Shown here: one piece after another, positions 55,180 to 64,000 of the stretch
How the letters are laid out: every line of letters starts with the position of its first letter
Position numbering within the stretch: position 1 is the stretch's first letter
Assembly: GCA_963921195.1 (NCBI GenBank)
Contig: OY992537.1
Location: 49,171,943-49,235,942 of the forward strand
Reading direction: 5' to 3'
DNA: 64,000 nucleotides
Source of the DNA: Pegoplata infirma
Taxonomy: Eukaryota; Arthropoda; Insecta; Diptera; Anthomyiidae
Notes under the pieces: model-generated
Told to the model about the DNA's origin: nothing
What the model saw: only the letters and a program-made list of their open reading frames with translations
Database searches by the model: none
Position numbers and translations under genes: made by a program

Positions 55180-55345
55180 TAACTACAGGCGGAATGTCAG
55201 ACGGACGGACAGACATTCGTAGAATGTCTTAGAATCAATAATGAATATATTATATACTTTAAGAGGTTCGCGACCGAAATATCGACCCGTTTCACACGGA
55301 ATGATATATTGAGTATACTTTCATACTGTGGTTGGAGGGTATAAC
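55180..55345 (-). repeat. Family E fragment, copy 5
   Basis: Minus strand reads TATACCCTCCAACCACAGTATG, TCATTCCGTGTGAAACGGGT, TAAAGTATATAATATATTCA, GTCTGTCCGTCCGTC: the left third of E, inserted in the piggyBac element next to the broken transposase. Confidence 0.75.
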
Positions 55346-55365
55346 AAAACATCCTCTGAAGGTAA

Positions 55366-55385
55366 ATGTCGAATATATTCGACAT
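55366..55385. repeat. piggyBac 20-bp palindrome, copy 2
   Basis: Identical ATGTCGAATATATTCGACAT, followed like copy 1 by a CCTCCGAAG/ATCGGAA-type sequence. Lies just outside the inserted family E fragment. Confidence 0.9.
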
Positions 55386-55715
55386 CGGAAAAACAATCCC
55401 CAAAGGTACCCAGATTATGTTTTTACATTTTATTTTTCAGAAAACGTTTTTTTACACATGTATTGATACTTATAAATTTTATCGATATAGTCCGATTACT
55501 CCAAATATTATTTTTTGCTTTTTAAATTTTGTTATTTTTACAAAATTAGTGACTACTTTTTAACAACTCGTTTGGAAATATGAAAAGAAATCAAAGACAT
55601 AATAAGATAACAATTATTTATAGTTAAAGTGTCTCTCTTTCATTTAAAACAAAAAAAATAATACTAACGGTAAATTATTATACTGTAAAAGTCCGTAGAA
55701 ACGTACTACTCTGTA

Positions 55716-55735
55716 ATGTCGAATATATTCGACAA
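55716..55735. repeat. piggyBac 20-bp palindrome, copy 3
   Basis: ATGTCGAATATATTCGACAA, 18-bp perfect core, 15 bp from the right end of the element. Confidence 0.9.
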
Positions 55736-55749
55736 ATCCACGGAAAGGG

Positions 55750-55807
55750 TTAATAATTGCCTTTAAATAAACATCATACGCTACGGTGTACAGTGGTTTA
55801 TTTTAAT
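55750..55807 (+). repeat. 57-bp tandem unit, second copy
   Basis: TTAATAATTGCCTTTAAATA...CATACGCTACGGTGTACAGTGG; see the first copy at 54030-54093. Confidence 0.7.
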
Positions 55808-56130
55808 AATTTGGCTATTCAGTAAATCGGTACTGGACCGATTGCAGCAAAATTCATACCAGTCATAGATGAAGTAATTTTGAGCTTAAGTTTGGAAACT
55901 GGACCCTACATGTCCAATAAGGGCACCACCAGGGGCCTTTAAATTAGGACATGTTTAGTACACAAAGACTTTAAATGTTTTAAAATCACCAACTTTAAAT
56001 GCGTGTAAAATCAAATCTAGCTCTGACCTAAAAAAAGGCCTTGAGGGTTTTGTTATGGAAAACGCCAGCTTTCATTTGCTTTTGGTTTCATCCCATTCCG
56101 ATTCCGAAAGTTCGATTTTGTATCACTGTG

Positions 56131-56594
56131 TAATCAGATTTGATAAGGTTATTAAAGTACGCGTTTAACATACACAAACAGAATTTTAATTAAATATTTT
56201 CTATTTTCATGAAATTTGAGAGATTTTACCATAAATTTTTATTTTTGTTTGAGTAAATAAATATAAATTTCAATAAGGCTTATATTGTTTTATTAAATGT
56301 TGTTGTTGACAAATATATTATTTTAAAATCATCCTTAAATTTATGCTATGTAATATTTTTTTTTTCTTTAAACACCTAAAAGTATGGCACATTCCGAAAG
56401 CATTTACAATTAGCCTATTTTGTCACTTGATTTTTTAAGATTTCCCCATCTCAGAAATAACTACTATGGAATCAAAACGAATTAAATAAAAATTCAGTTA
56501 AATTTTTTTTGACTAAATTTAAATTTTGATAAAAAAAAATTTAACAAAAAATTTTAAAAACAAAATTTTTTTTGGATGAAAAATAATTACATTA
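56131..56594. other. AT-rich, no gene recognised
   Basis: No feature recognised. Confidence 0.4.
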
Positions 56595-56772
56595 CTTCAC
56601 CAGCTGGTGAACAAATTTTGTATTCACCACAAGTTTCAAACATTTTTGGTTTTAAGTAAATGAAAACAGTAATTCTTGTTTTTCTTTTTTTTTTTGTTGT
56701 CACCTCCACATCAAACTGAAGTGGCGTCATGCGTCAAAAAAAAATTAGACAGCAGCCTGAAAACCGTATCAT
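56595..56772 (-). repeat. Family A left-end fragment
   Basis: Reverse orientation: TTCACCAGCTGGTGAA, TTCACCACAAG..., GTCACCTCCACATCAAACTG, AGACAGCAGCCTGAAAAC, then CGTATCATG. Only the left 180 bp of A is present. It provides an uninterrupted version of the site hit at 43706. Confidence 0.75.
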
Positions 56773-57654
56773 GTTAAAAAGAGTTTAAAATTCTAGCACA
56801 GTGTTATTTTCAAAAATATATTTAAAAACAAAATATTTTTGCAGACAAGGAAAAAAACATTTTTAATCTTAATGTATATAGGATTTTCTTAGGAATTCCA
56901 ATAATTTATTTAAACAAATGTTATAAATACTTTTTTTTGTTTTAATCTATTTGTTAAGCAAACATTTTATAAAAAACCTTAAAAATTTATTATAATATTA
57001 AAATAGTTATTGAAATTCTTAAATACATTTTTTTTTTGGTAAAAATTCTCTGTTTATACAAACATATTTTCATAAAATTTTAATATTTCATAAAAGATTT
57101 TTGGTGAAAATCCATATTACTGACGAAAAGATAATACCCAAACACAACAAAAGCAAGGAAAATTGGATTTTTTTCTATTTCTTTTTTGGTAACCAATTTC
57201 TTTTTCTGTTTTTTTTTTTTTTTTTGTTAGGAAAATGCATTTACATACTCTCAAAGGAAAGAATAAAAAAAAATGCTTAAACATGCCACAACAGCAGATT
57301 ATCCTTTGAAATTCCAGAGATATAAAAAGGAACATACATACATGCCAATGCATGCATTGTACATATCCTTTTAAAAAAATAATTTTCCAAAAATAAAAGA
57401 AAAAATTGCATCAGTTGCTATACTCGTAAAGCAAAGTTTTATGTTAATACATAAAACAAAAAAAAAAATAACAGTTAATGTTAAATGCAAAATTGAAAAA
57501 AAATTTAAATGTCTTTCAGCAAAAAGGAAAAATGACAAATGTTTATTTTTTTCACACACAAAAGAGCTTATAAGTGTTTGATTAACATATTAAATTTTAC
57601 AAAAGAATTAGTAATTTAAATGCTTAAATCTTTATAATGCAAGATGTGAAAGAA
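56773..57654. other. AT-rich, no gene recognised
   Basis: No repeats from other parts of the window were recognised. Two short minus-strand frames (57117-57353, 57371-57559) have no domain. Confidence 0.4.
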
Positions 57655-57982
57655 AAATGATGCGAATTTTGTACTCTTGCCCAAAACATTAAATCATGAT
57701 AATGTTTTGCGGAAGATTTGGGTAAACTTGCCAAAGAAAAGTTTTTTTTAGAAAAAACAATGTTATATTACTTTGCTATTCCATGCAAAACTAATTGAAA
57801 TATCAGTAGAGGACCCCATTAAACAACCAAAAGAGCTGTACATTTCGTAAGTGAGTGCGAAAAAGTGTTTTTACATTTTGGAGAGTATAAAAGATTCGGC
57901 ACCAAAGATTATAACACTCTCACTTGTTTTATGTACATTTGATAAACAAATGGAAAACTTTTAGGCGAAAAGCTTAGACTTA
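57655..57982 (-). mobile_element. Family A, copy 5 (reverse), right part
   Basis: GCGAATTTTGTACTCTTGCC, CATGATAATGTTTTGCGG (57695), E relic (to about 57930), then AAAAGCTTAGACT, where a CAAGGGAAG element begins. Confidence 0.75.
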
Positions 57983-58475
57983 CAAGGGAAGTCTCCCTGG
58001 TGTCACCCTCCGATCTTCATGAAATTTGGATATGTTGTTAAGAACGAAAATTAATTTGACACGTATTTTTTTTTTAGCGGCCTAAAATAATTTTTATGGG
58101 GGTCGATTTGGATGGGGGAAATTGACCTTTTTCAGTTTTTTACGATTTACGCCTATTTAAACAAAATTAATATAGGCATGTGTAGTATCAGATTAAAGGT
58201 ATTAAAAATAGCTATCTCGTGGTGCTAACAACGGGCAAATGACGTTAATATTTTTCGACTTATTAACAAAAATGTGCTAAAATTTTGGTATTTTACTCAA
58301 TATGACAAAAAGTTGTGCATGTTTGGACACGTTCTAAGCACACGTGTATAGGTTCATTTGGTATGTAACATGACTAGATTGCTTTGCATTATATAGGAGA
58401 TAAACGAAAAAAACTGAAAATGGCCTTGTCTGCCCCCTTCTTTTTTCCCCCTAAATATGAATTTGCGCCGCTAAA
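57983..58475. mobile_element. CAAGGGAAG element in family A copy 5
   Basis: CAAGGGAAGTCTCCCTGGTGTCACCCTCCG follows TTA (57980-57982) and continues with GAAATTTGGATATGTTGTTAAG..., matching the reverse complement of 11690-12179. It ends at GAATTTGCGCCGCTAAAAATTTG without its other terminus; family A microsatellite resumes. Confidence 0.75.
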
Positions 58476-58690
58476 AATTTGATAAAAAAAATTGATGAAA
58501 AAATTGATGAAAAAAATATGATAAATAAATATTTATGAAAAAAAATTTTGATAAAAACAAAATTTGATGCAAACAAAAAAAAATTATGAAAAAAAAAATT
58601 GATGAAAAAAAAATTTTTATGAAAAAAAAATTTTTTGATGAAAAAAAAAAATTGATGAAAAAAAAATTAATGAAAAAAACAATTTCGGTA
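58476..58690 (-). repeat. A-rich TTTGATGAAAAAA microsatellite of family A
   Basis: Repeats of GATGAAAAAAA, the complement of the T-rich interior of family A. The left part of the A copy (palindromes and left motif) is missing. Confidence 0.75.
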
Positions 58691-59534
58691 TTTCAAAAAT
58701 ATTAATAAAAATTGCTTGAAATCTCAAAATAAAAAATAACTTTTAATGGGCAAGTTCCATTAAAACAAAAATATTTTCTTATACCACGATAATAACACTG
58801 TGCAACAAGAAAAATGAGCCTCAATGGCTTCAACGCTATATGAAAGTAGACCATCAAATGGACAAAATCACCAAAGGGTTTTGCAAAGTCAGTTCGGATT
58901 TCTTTTTTATAGCCCCCTGATGTTTTTATTTTTTTATATATGGCGTTTGAAAAACGTCAACAATACTGTAATAAGAACACATCTGAGCTTCAAAATATTA
59001 TTCGATGTCTTCAGTGAAATTTTATGGCGGTTCTTTTCTTAGAACATTTTAACCCTCTAACAGTCATTTTAAGGAATCATTTTAGTCCTTTTTCAAAAAC
59101 TAAAAAAATGTTCTACAAATATTTTCCTCATAAAATTTCACTATGGGTTGTCAAATGTTCAAAGTTTGTGCGACATGCACAAAATGCTTAAAAAGGGTAA
59201 AGTATAAATAATCAATGTTTGTTATTTTTTTTTTTAAAAGCAGTGTTAAAAAATATCGTCAAAAAACAGTGCAAATAAACTTTTGAGCTAAAAATGATTT
59301 TCTGATGTGTTTTATAAAATTTTATGATGTTTCTTTTCTTTGACCAAATTAACCCTCTAGCTCCCGTTTTAAAGGGTAATTTTTATCCTTTTTTAAAAGA
59401 AATACAAAAAAGTCTATAAACAAAAGCAGTTAGAGGGTTAAAATGTTTTACAAATATTTTCTGCATCAAATTCTTAAAAATTTTAAAGGATTAAAATTTT
59501 TTTTTATATTTTTTTTTGGCCGAAATATAAAAAA

Positions 59535-59960
59535 AAACAAGTAAAAAAGTTAAATTCGACTATGTCAAATGTATTAATACCCTCCACGATGTAAAAAAGT
59601 TTTTTTGCAAAAAAAAACGAGAAAAAAAATTTTTGTTAAAAAAAAATTCGACGAAAATGTTTTTCTTTTTTTGAAAAAAAAAAGTATGTTTGCACTTGTT
59701 TAAATACCATTCGGTGATCAATTCTGTTCACATGTGTCAACTAGCAGCCGAACTAAAGCATTTTGTGTTTTTAGGTTATGTTGAATGTACCACAATTTTC
59801 TAGGTGTTCTTACATTTTCGGTTATAACTTTTGAACCACTGCAGTGCACTGAACCAATTTCACTCAAATGCAATACCAAACTACTTAGGGCAACAACAAG
59901 TAAATATGCTAAGTCTTAGTTATATCTGTTTAATACTTTGGACGTGATCACCATTTTTTG
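59535..59960 (-). repeat. Family E copy 6 in the J loop
   Basis: Minus-strand E: ACAAGTAAAAAAGTTAAATTCG at its end, AATACCCTCCACGATGT, then TATAACTTTTGAACCACTGC and AATACCAAACTACTTAGGGC as in 63600-63665. Heavily decayed and truncated. Confidence 0.6.
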
Positions 59961-60488
59961 ATGCAGAAAATATTTGTGGAACATTTTAACCCTCTGACTG
60001 CCTTTTTTATAAACTTTTTTGTATTTCTTTTTTGTATTTCCCTTAAAACGGGAGCTAGAGGGTTAATTTGTTCAAAGAAAAGAATCATCATAAAATTTTA
60101 TAAAACACATCAGAACATCATTTTTAGCTCAAAAGTATATTTGCACTATTTTTTGTCGATATTTTTTAACAATGCTTTGGTAAAAAAAAAAATAACAAAC
60201 ACTGATTATTTATACTTCACCCTTTTTAAGCACTATGCACATGTCGCACAAATTTTGAACATTTGACAACCCCTAGTGAAATTTTATGAGGGAAATATTT
60301 GTAGAACATTTTAACCCTCTAAATTGACGTTTTATTAGACTTCTATGTTTAGTTTTTGAAAAAGGACTAAAATGACCCATAAAAATGGCAGTTAGAGGGT
60401 TAAAATGTTCTAAGAAAAGAACCGCCATAAAATTTCACTGCAGACATCAAATCATATTTTGAAGCTCAGGTGTGTTTTTATTATAGTA

Positions 60489-62290
60489 CTAGCTGGCCCG
60501 GTCCGCGTTGCTGGCCCAAATATAAGCCCAGAGCTATATTTCGTCTCGCTTCAAATATGTATATATCCCTGCAAAAAATGTATTAATTTCTTGACTTAGA
60601 AAATTTTGTGGGCGTGGTTTTAAAAACCCGATTAGGCATCTTCATCTTTTAATTATATTTTAGGAACTAAAAAAATATACCATGTTTTCGATTTAAAACT
60701 TCTTTAGTATCATTTCGAACAACACAAAAAAAATTACGCATATTCTTCGTTCTTATCGCTAGGTATTGTTTTGAGTTCAAACAAACCTCTATAGTTTTCC
60801 CGAATTTTCCATTTTTCCGGGACACTTTTCCCATTTATATTTCATTAAAAACCTAATCCGGTAATTAGTAGTCGACATATTATGTCAAAAGTGGGCGTTA
60901 AAACTTAGAGTACAAATTAATTTTAGATGCGACGAAAAATAGTGTGCGAGTACAATTTTTCTTTCCAAACAATTAAATGGACTATTACGAACATTTAAAA
61001 CAAAAAAAATTGTTAAATCGATCCAGGCGTTCTCAAGTGTTTTAAATTTTGGGGGAGGACTATAGTTATTTCCATAAAATCCTTACTTGTACTATAATGA
61101 TCATTTATAGATGTATTGAAAGAAGTGGGAGTGGACAAATTTTCTTTCCGCAAAAACCTTAGTTGTATAACGAAAGTATTTGAGATAAATCGAAATAAAA
61201 GTGGGTGTGAAAATTTTTTATTTCTGTTTAAACCTAAGTTGAACTATGACGAACATTTAAAAAAAAATATTTAGTCAAATCGATCCAGCCGTTCTCCGAT
61301 TTAAGATATATCGAACAAAAAGGCGTGAAAGTGGGAGTGATTAATTTTTTTTTCCGAAAAAAACCTATGACGAACATTAAAAAAAAAATATTATCCAAAT
61401 CGGTCAGTTTTCAAGTGATGCGATTACCAACGAACTACATTTGACTTTAATTTATATTTTATTATTCCATATTTTATATATAGACAAAATTTTATATATA
61501 TCGAAAAAAAGAGTGGAACGAGAACTTTTCTTACCGTAAAAACCCTATTTGAATTTAACCAACTCGTTCCATCGATTCAAAAGTGAGCGTAGAAATGGAA
61601 AATTGTTCTTTCCGAAAAACCTTAGTTGGACTAACACGAACATTAAAAACAAAATTAGACAAATTGGTCCAGCCATTCCATGATTTAAAATATATATATC
61701 GGAAAAAATGAGCGTAAAAGTAGGCGTGGACAATTTTTCTTTCCTTTAAACTCTTTTGCCAACTATAACGGCAAATCGTGCTAGCCGTTATAGTTCTTTC
61801 GATACATAGAAAAAAGTGGGCATGGAAAATTTTACTATGTATCCGTAAAAACCTTATTATAACGAAAATTTTTAACAAAAATTAGTTAAAGTGGGCGTGG
61901 TCAATTTCTTTTTGTAAAAACCAAAGTAGGAATATGATGAAAATTCATTAAAAAAAATTTAAAAAAATCGGTCCAGCCATTCTCAAATTTTAGATTAATT
62001 GAAAAAGTGGGCGTAAAAGTGGGCGCGGTCGATTTTTCTTTCAGTAAAAACTTAAATTGGATTATTGCGAACATTTAAATAAAAAATTTCCCAAATCGGT
62101 GCAGCAGTTTTCCGATTTTAGATAAATTGAAAAAAGTGGGCGTAAAGGTGGGCGTGGTCAATTTTTCTTTACGTAAAAACCTAAGTTGGACTACGACGAA
62201 CATTTCAAAAAAAAAATTGTCCAAATCGGTCCACCCGTTCTCAACTGATGCTGTTACCAACGAACGACAATTGATTTTTATTTATATAGA
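60489..62290 (-). mobile_element. Helitron (non-autonomous) with internal tandem repeats
   Basis: On the minus strand it starts TCTATATAAATAAAAATC (62290) and ends GGACCGGGCCAGCTAG (60489). It is inserted between A (62291) and T (60488) with no target duplication. TC...CTAG ends and an A/T target are the Helitron signature. The empty site is visible because it splits the right arm of foldback J; the left arm (58940-58985) gives the uninterrupted sequence. No Rep/helicase frame. From 60890 to 62270 about nine diverged units of a 100-190-bp repeat occur (GTGGGCGTGG..CAATTTTTCTTTCC, then AAACCTAAGTTGGACTA, GACGAACATT, TCCAAATCGGTCCAGCC). Confidence 0.85.
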
Positions 62291-62468
62291 TTTTTGGCGT
62301 TTTCCAAACGCCTTTGACAAAAATATTGAAACTTCAATGGAATATAAAAAAGAAATCCGAACTGACTTTGCAAAACCCTTTGGTGATTTTGTCCATTTGA
62401 TGGTTTACTTTCATATAGCGTTGAAGGCATGAGGCTCAATGCGATGACCCAAAATTTGTTGCACAGTG

Positions 62469-62943
62469 TAATAACAAATGCACTTTTTAAATATAAATAA
62501 AAACACAAGACAGCATTGTGTTTTTTAATTTTTTTTCTATGGCATAATTTTAGACGTAATTTAAATTTAAAAATGCTAAATGCATTTTCCAAGAAATTTT
62601 TCTAGGATATTTCTATTTTTATTTCAAAAACTGGATACAAAAAAAGTTCATCTTGTCCAAAAAAAACTATTTTTTTCGACAAATTTTTCATTTACCTTAA
62701 AAATTTATACTTCTCAAAAATATAATCAAAAAATTTACAAAAAAAAAAATCAAATTGTAAAAATAAATATGTTAAGTTTTCATATTTCCTAACAAAAATC
62801 GTATTTAGTTTTTCGTTTTTATCTAAACAAGCAATTAAAATCAAAGCAATTGTTGTTATTTTCAAAGAACATCACAGCAAAAAATGTGTGCACTACTTCT
62901 AGTTAAGGTGCTTTAAACAAAAATAATAGTAAAATGAAAAAAA
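62469..62943. other. AT-rich, no gene recognised
   Basis: No feature recognised. Confidence 0.4.
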
Positions 62944-64000
62944 ACAAGTAGAAAAATTAAATTCGGCTTGGTCGAATCTATGAATACCCTCCACAATGTT
63001 ATCTGATAAGTAGTAATTTTCTAAAAAAAAATTTCAAAAAATTGCATTACAAATTTTTTATTAGAAATATGTATATGATTTTGAGTCAAACTTTCTTTTA
63101 ATCAATCAAATTTTTTTGACTGTCAACATTTTTTTGAGTCTGCCATTTCATTCAAAAAAAAAATAATAATGTGTACATTTTTTTTTTGAGTGTAACATTT
63201 TTTTTGAGTGTAAATATTTTTTAGTGTACAATTTCTTTGAGTAACAAATTACTTTGTAAAATATTTTTGATGTTTTATACCTATGTATATGTAATACAAA
63301 AAAAAATTTTCACATACCTATTTTCCTCTTTTTATATTACCATCCTCTTCTTTAAAAACCAAAAACAAATTAACATTCTATCATACACAAACTTTATTTG
63401 ATTTTTCCCCGTTACATACAGTTACACTAACAATAACAAAACAATAACAAATATTTACTTGTCTAACAACTAAACTACACCCCACGACAATAAAACAAAC
63501 AACAACAACAAGTTTTACAAAACTGGTATTTCACCATGCTTTTAAAACTTGTTTATCGAGTTTTCAACAGTTTAAGGTGAAACAAATCTGAAATTCAGTG
63601 CTTTGCTTATAACTTTTGAACCACTGAACCGATTTTGCTGAAATTCAAAACCAAACAGCCTTGGGGAACGACAAATATATATGCTAAGCTTCAGCCCCCT
63701 CAGAATTGGCTTTCGAAAGTTATAGTGGTTTTAATCTTGTAAATTCGAAAAATACCCTTGCCGAAATTTACTCTTTTGCTCATAACTTTTGAACCACTGG
63801 ACCGATTTCGCTGGATTGCAATACCAACCTGACCCAGTAAATGGAGAACATACATGTCAAACTTCAGGAACCTCTGTAAAGTCTTTCAAAAGTTATCGTG
63901 TTTTCAACGGACAGACAGACAGACAGACGGACGGACGGACGGACGGACATCGCTAGATCGACTTAAAATCGATCAAGGATCATGAATATATATACCTTAT
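62944..64000 (-). mobile_element. Family E, copy 7, long subtype (runs off window)
   Basis: Minus strand, read from the window end: ATAAGGTATATATATTCATGATCC, the GTCCGTCC/GTCTGTCT microsatellite (63909-63945), TTTTGAAAGACTTTACAGAGG, AAATCGGTCCAGTGGTTC, ending GGAGGGTATTCATAGATTCGACCAAGCCGAATTTAATTTTTCTACTTG at 62944. It gives the uninterrupted E right end used to read the insertion of element H. The left terminus is outside the window. 63020-63590 is an AT-rich internal part that includes TTTTTTGAGTGTAA words, possibly a further nested element. Confidence 0.75.
63909..63945. repeat. GACA/GACG tetranucleotide microsatellite
   Basis: CAGACAGACAGACAGACGGA followed by five GGAC units: four-base periodicity with a GACA to GACG switch. 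It is the core of family E; shorter versions are at 24488, 33308, 40009 and 55200. Confidence 0.85.

Larger units (their letters stand above)
54094..55749 (-). mobile_element. piggyBac element, internally deleted, TTAA flanked
   Basis: Ends CCCTTTCAGGGTC... and ...CCGTGGAAAGGG's complement form short inverted ends (CCCTTTC / GAAAGGG) and TTAA stands on both sides (54090-54093, 55750-55753), the exact signature of piggyBac insertion. 1656 bp, against about 2.5 kb for complete elements. It keeps the transposase C-terminus on the minus strand, lost the N-terminal two thirds, and was itself hit by a family E copy (about 55180-55345). Three copies of a 20-bp palindrome lie in its outer parts. Confidence 0.9.
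53842..56130. mobile_element. Foldback family K, hosting a piggyBac element
   Basis: CACAGTGCAACACCC at the left; TTTTGTATCACTGTG at the right; TAA flanks both (53839-53841, 56131-56133). Inverted inner words: TCGGAATGGGATGAAACC, AAAGCAAATGAAAG, AACAAACCCCTCAAGGC, GAGCTAGATTT. Arms about 150-190 bp. A related right end is at 16215-16310. Terminus and TAA duplication are shared with family J. The interior holds a 57-bp tandem pair split by the piggyBac insertion. Confidence 0.75.
58796..62468. mobile_element. Foldback family J with two nested elements
   Basis: CACTGTGCAACAAGAAAAATGAGCC at the left; GAGGCTC...TTTGTTGCACAGTG at the right; TAA flanks both (58793-58795, 62469-62471), and TAATAA is present on each side. 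Arms are inverted for several hundred bases: CGCTATATGAAAGTAGACCA, CACCAAAGGGTTTTGCAAAG, AGAACATTTTAACCCTCTA, TGCACAAAATGC-like, TTTTGAGCTAAAAATGATTT. The centre holds family E (59535-59960) and the right arm is split by a Helitron (60489-62290). The frames at 58824 and 62592 starting with TLYES.PSNGQNHQRVLQS are mirror images of the two arms. Confidence 0.85.

Noticed and set aside
58796..58830. Transib element based on the CACTGTG terminus
   Set aside because: The flanks show TAA (possibly TAATAA), not a 5-bp duplication, and no RAG1-like frame is present.
58824..62592. Paralogous genes sharing TLYES.PSNGQNHQRVLQS
   Set aside because: They are mirror images of the two arms of foldback J, and diverge where the arms diverge.
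63909..63945. Independent microsatellite locus
   Set aside because: The tetranucleotide run is the core of family E and occurs in other E copies, so it moved with the element.

Overview
This window is extremely A+T-rich, intron-scale or intergenic eukaryotic DNA from an insect, most likely a higher fly (Diptera). Evidence: nested DNA-transposon relics (piggyBac, Helitron, hAT-like and TAA-flanked Harbinger-like elements), tRNA-derived SINE-type sequences, a broken insect-type histone H1 fragment, and many copies of a dispersed repeat with a GTCCGTCC-rich core of a kind I associate with fly non-coding DNA. The species cannot be fixed from sequence alone. I see no intact host gene. The only recognisable proteins are a broken piggyBac transposase C-terminus (54.4-55.2 kb, minus strand) and two fragments of histone H1 (36.4-37.0 kb, minus strand). 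One unidentified 94-codon reading frame (51.7-52.0 kb, minus) looks coding-like.

The window is a mosaic of repeats, mostly nested. Names used here are local labels. Family A (0.2, 23.9, 33.9, 42.7, 56.6 and 57.7 kb) has inverted CATGATAATGTTTT motifs, an internal T-rich TTTTTCATCAAA microsatellite and a pair of 16-bp palindromes. Family E (24.4, 33.2, 39.9, 45.5, 55.2, 59.5 and 62.9 kb, plus scraps) runs from TATACCCTCCA to an ATTCGGC/GCCGAAT hairpin. Family D (10.2, 15.6 and 31.2 kb, relics at 22.0 and 53.2 kb) is a 2-kb foldback that is palindromic almost throughout. Family F (19.2 kb) is another foldback with related ends. Families J (58.8-62.5 kb) and K (53.8-56.1 kb) are foldbacks with CACTGTG/CACAGTG ends flanked by TAA. 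A 1.87-kb hAT-like foldback with a perfect 8-bp target duplication lies at 48.4-50.3 kb. TA-flanked elements with CACTCAAAA ends carry internal tRNA-like modules (19.9, 41.0 and 41.7 kb) or histone H1 pieces (36.4 kb).

Region by region: 0-6 kb holds family A, a B repeat and a decayed hairpin satellite that switches orientation near 5.3 kb. 6-20 kb holds MITEs, a CACGTGA-rich block, an 8.9-9.6 kb foldback and D copies. 20-28 kb holds F, family A and T-rich DNA. 28.0-30.3 kb is a homogeneous tandem satellite of about 66 units, each built from two 17-nt inverted repeats. 31-46 kb is D, E, A and the TA-flanked elements. 46-53 kb holds MITEs and the hAT-like foldback. 53-64 kb holds K with nested piggyBac, J with a nested Helitron, and a family E copy running off the window end.

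Nothing here acts as a gene pathway. The biology is transposon ecology: repeated nesting, capture of host sequence (histone H1, tRNA-like modules), and amplification of long hairpin-forming DNA that would give double-stranded RNA if transcribed. Several pre-insertion sites can be read by comparing copies inside the window, which gives relative insertion ages.
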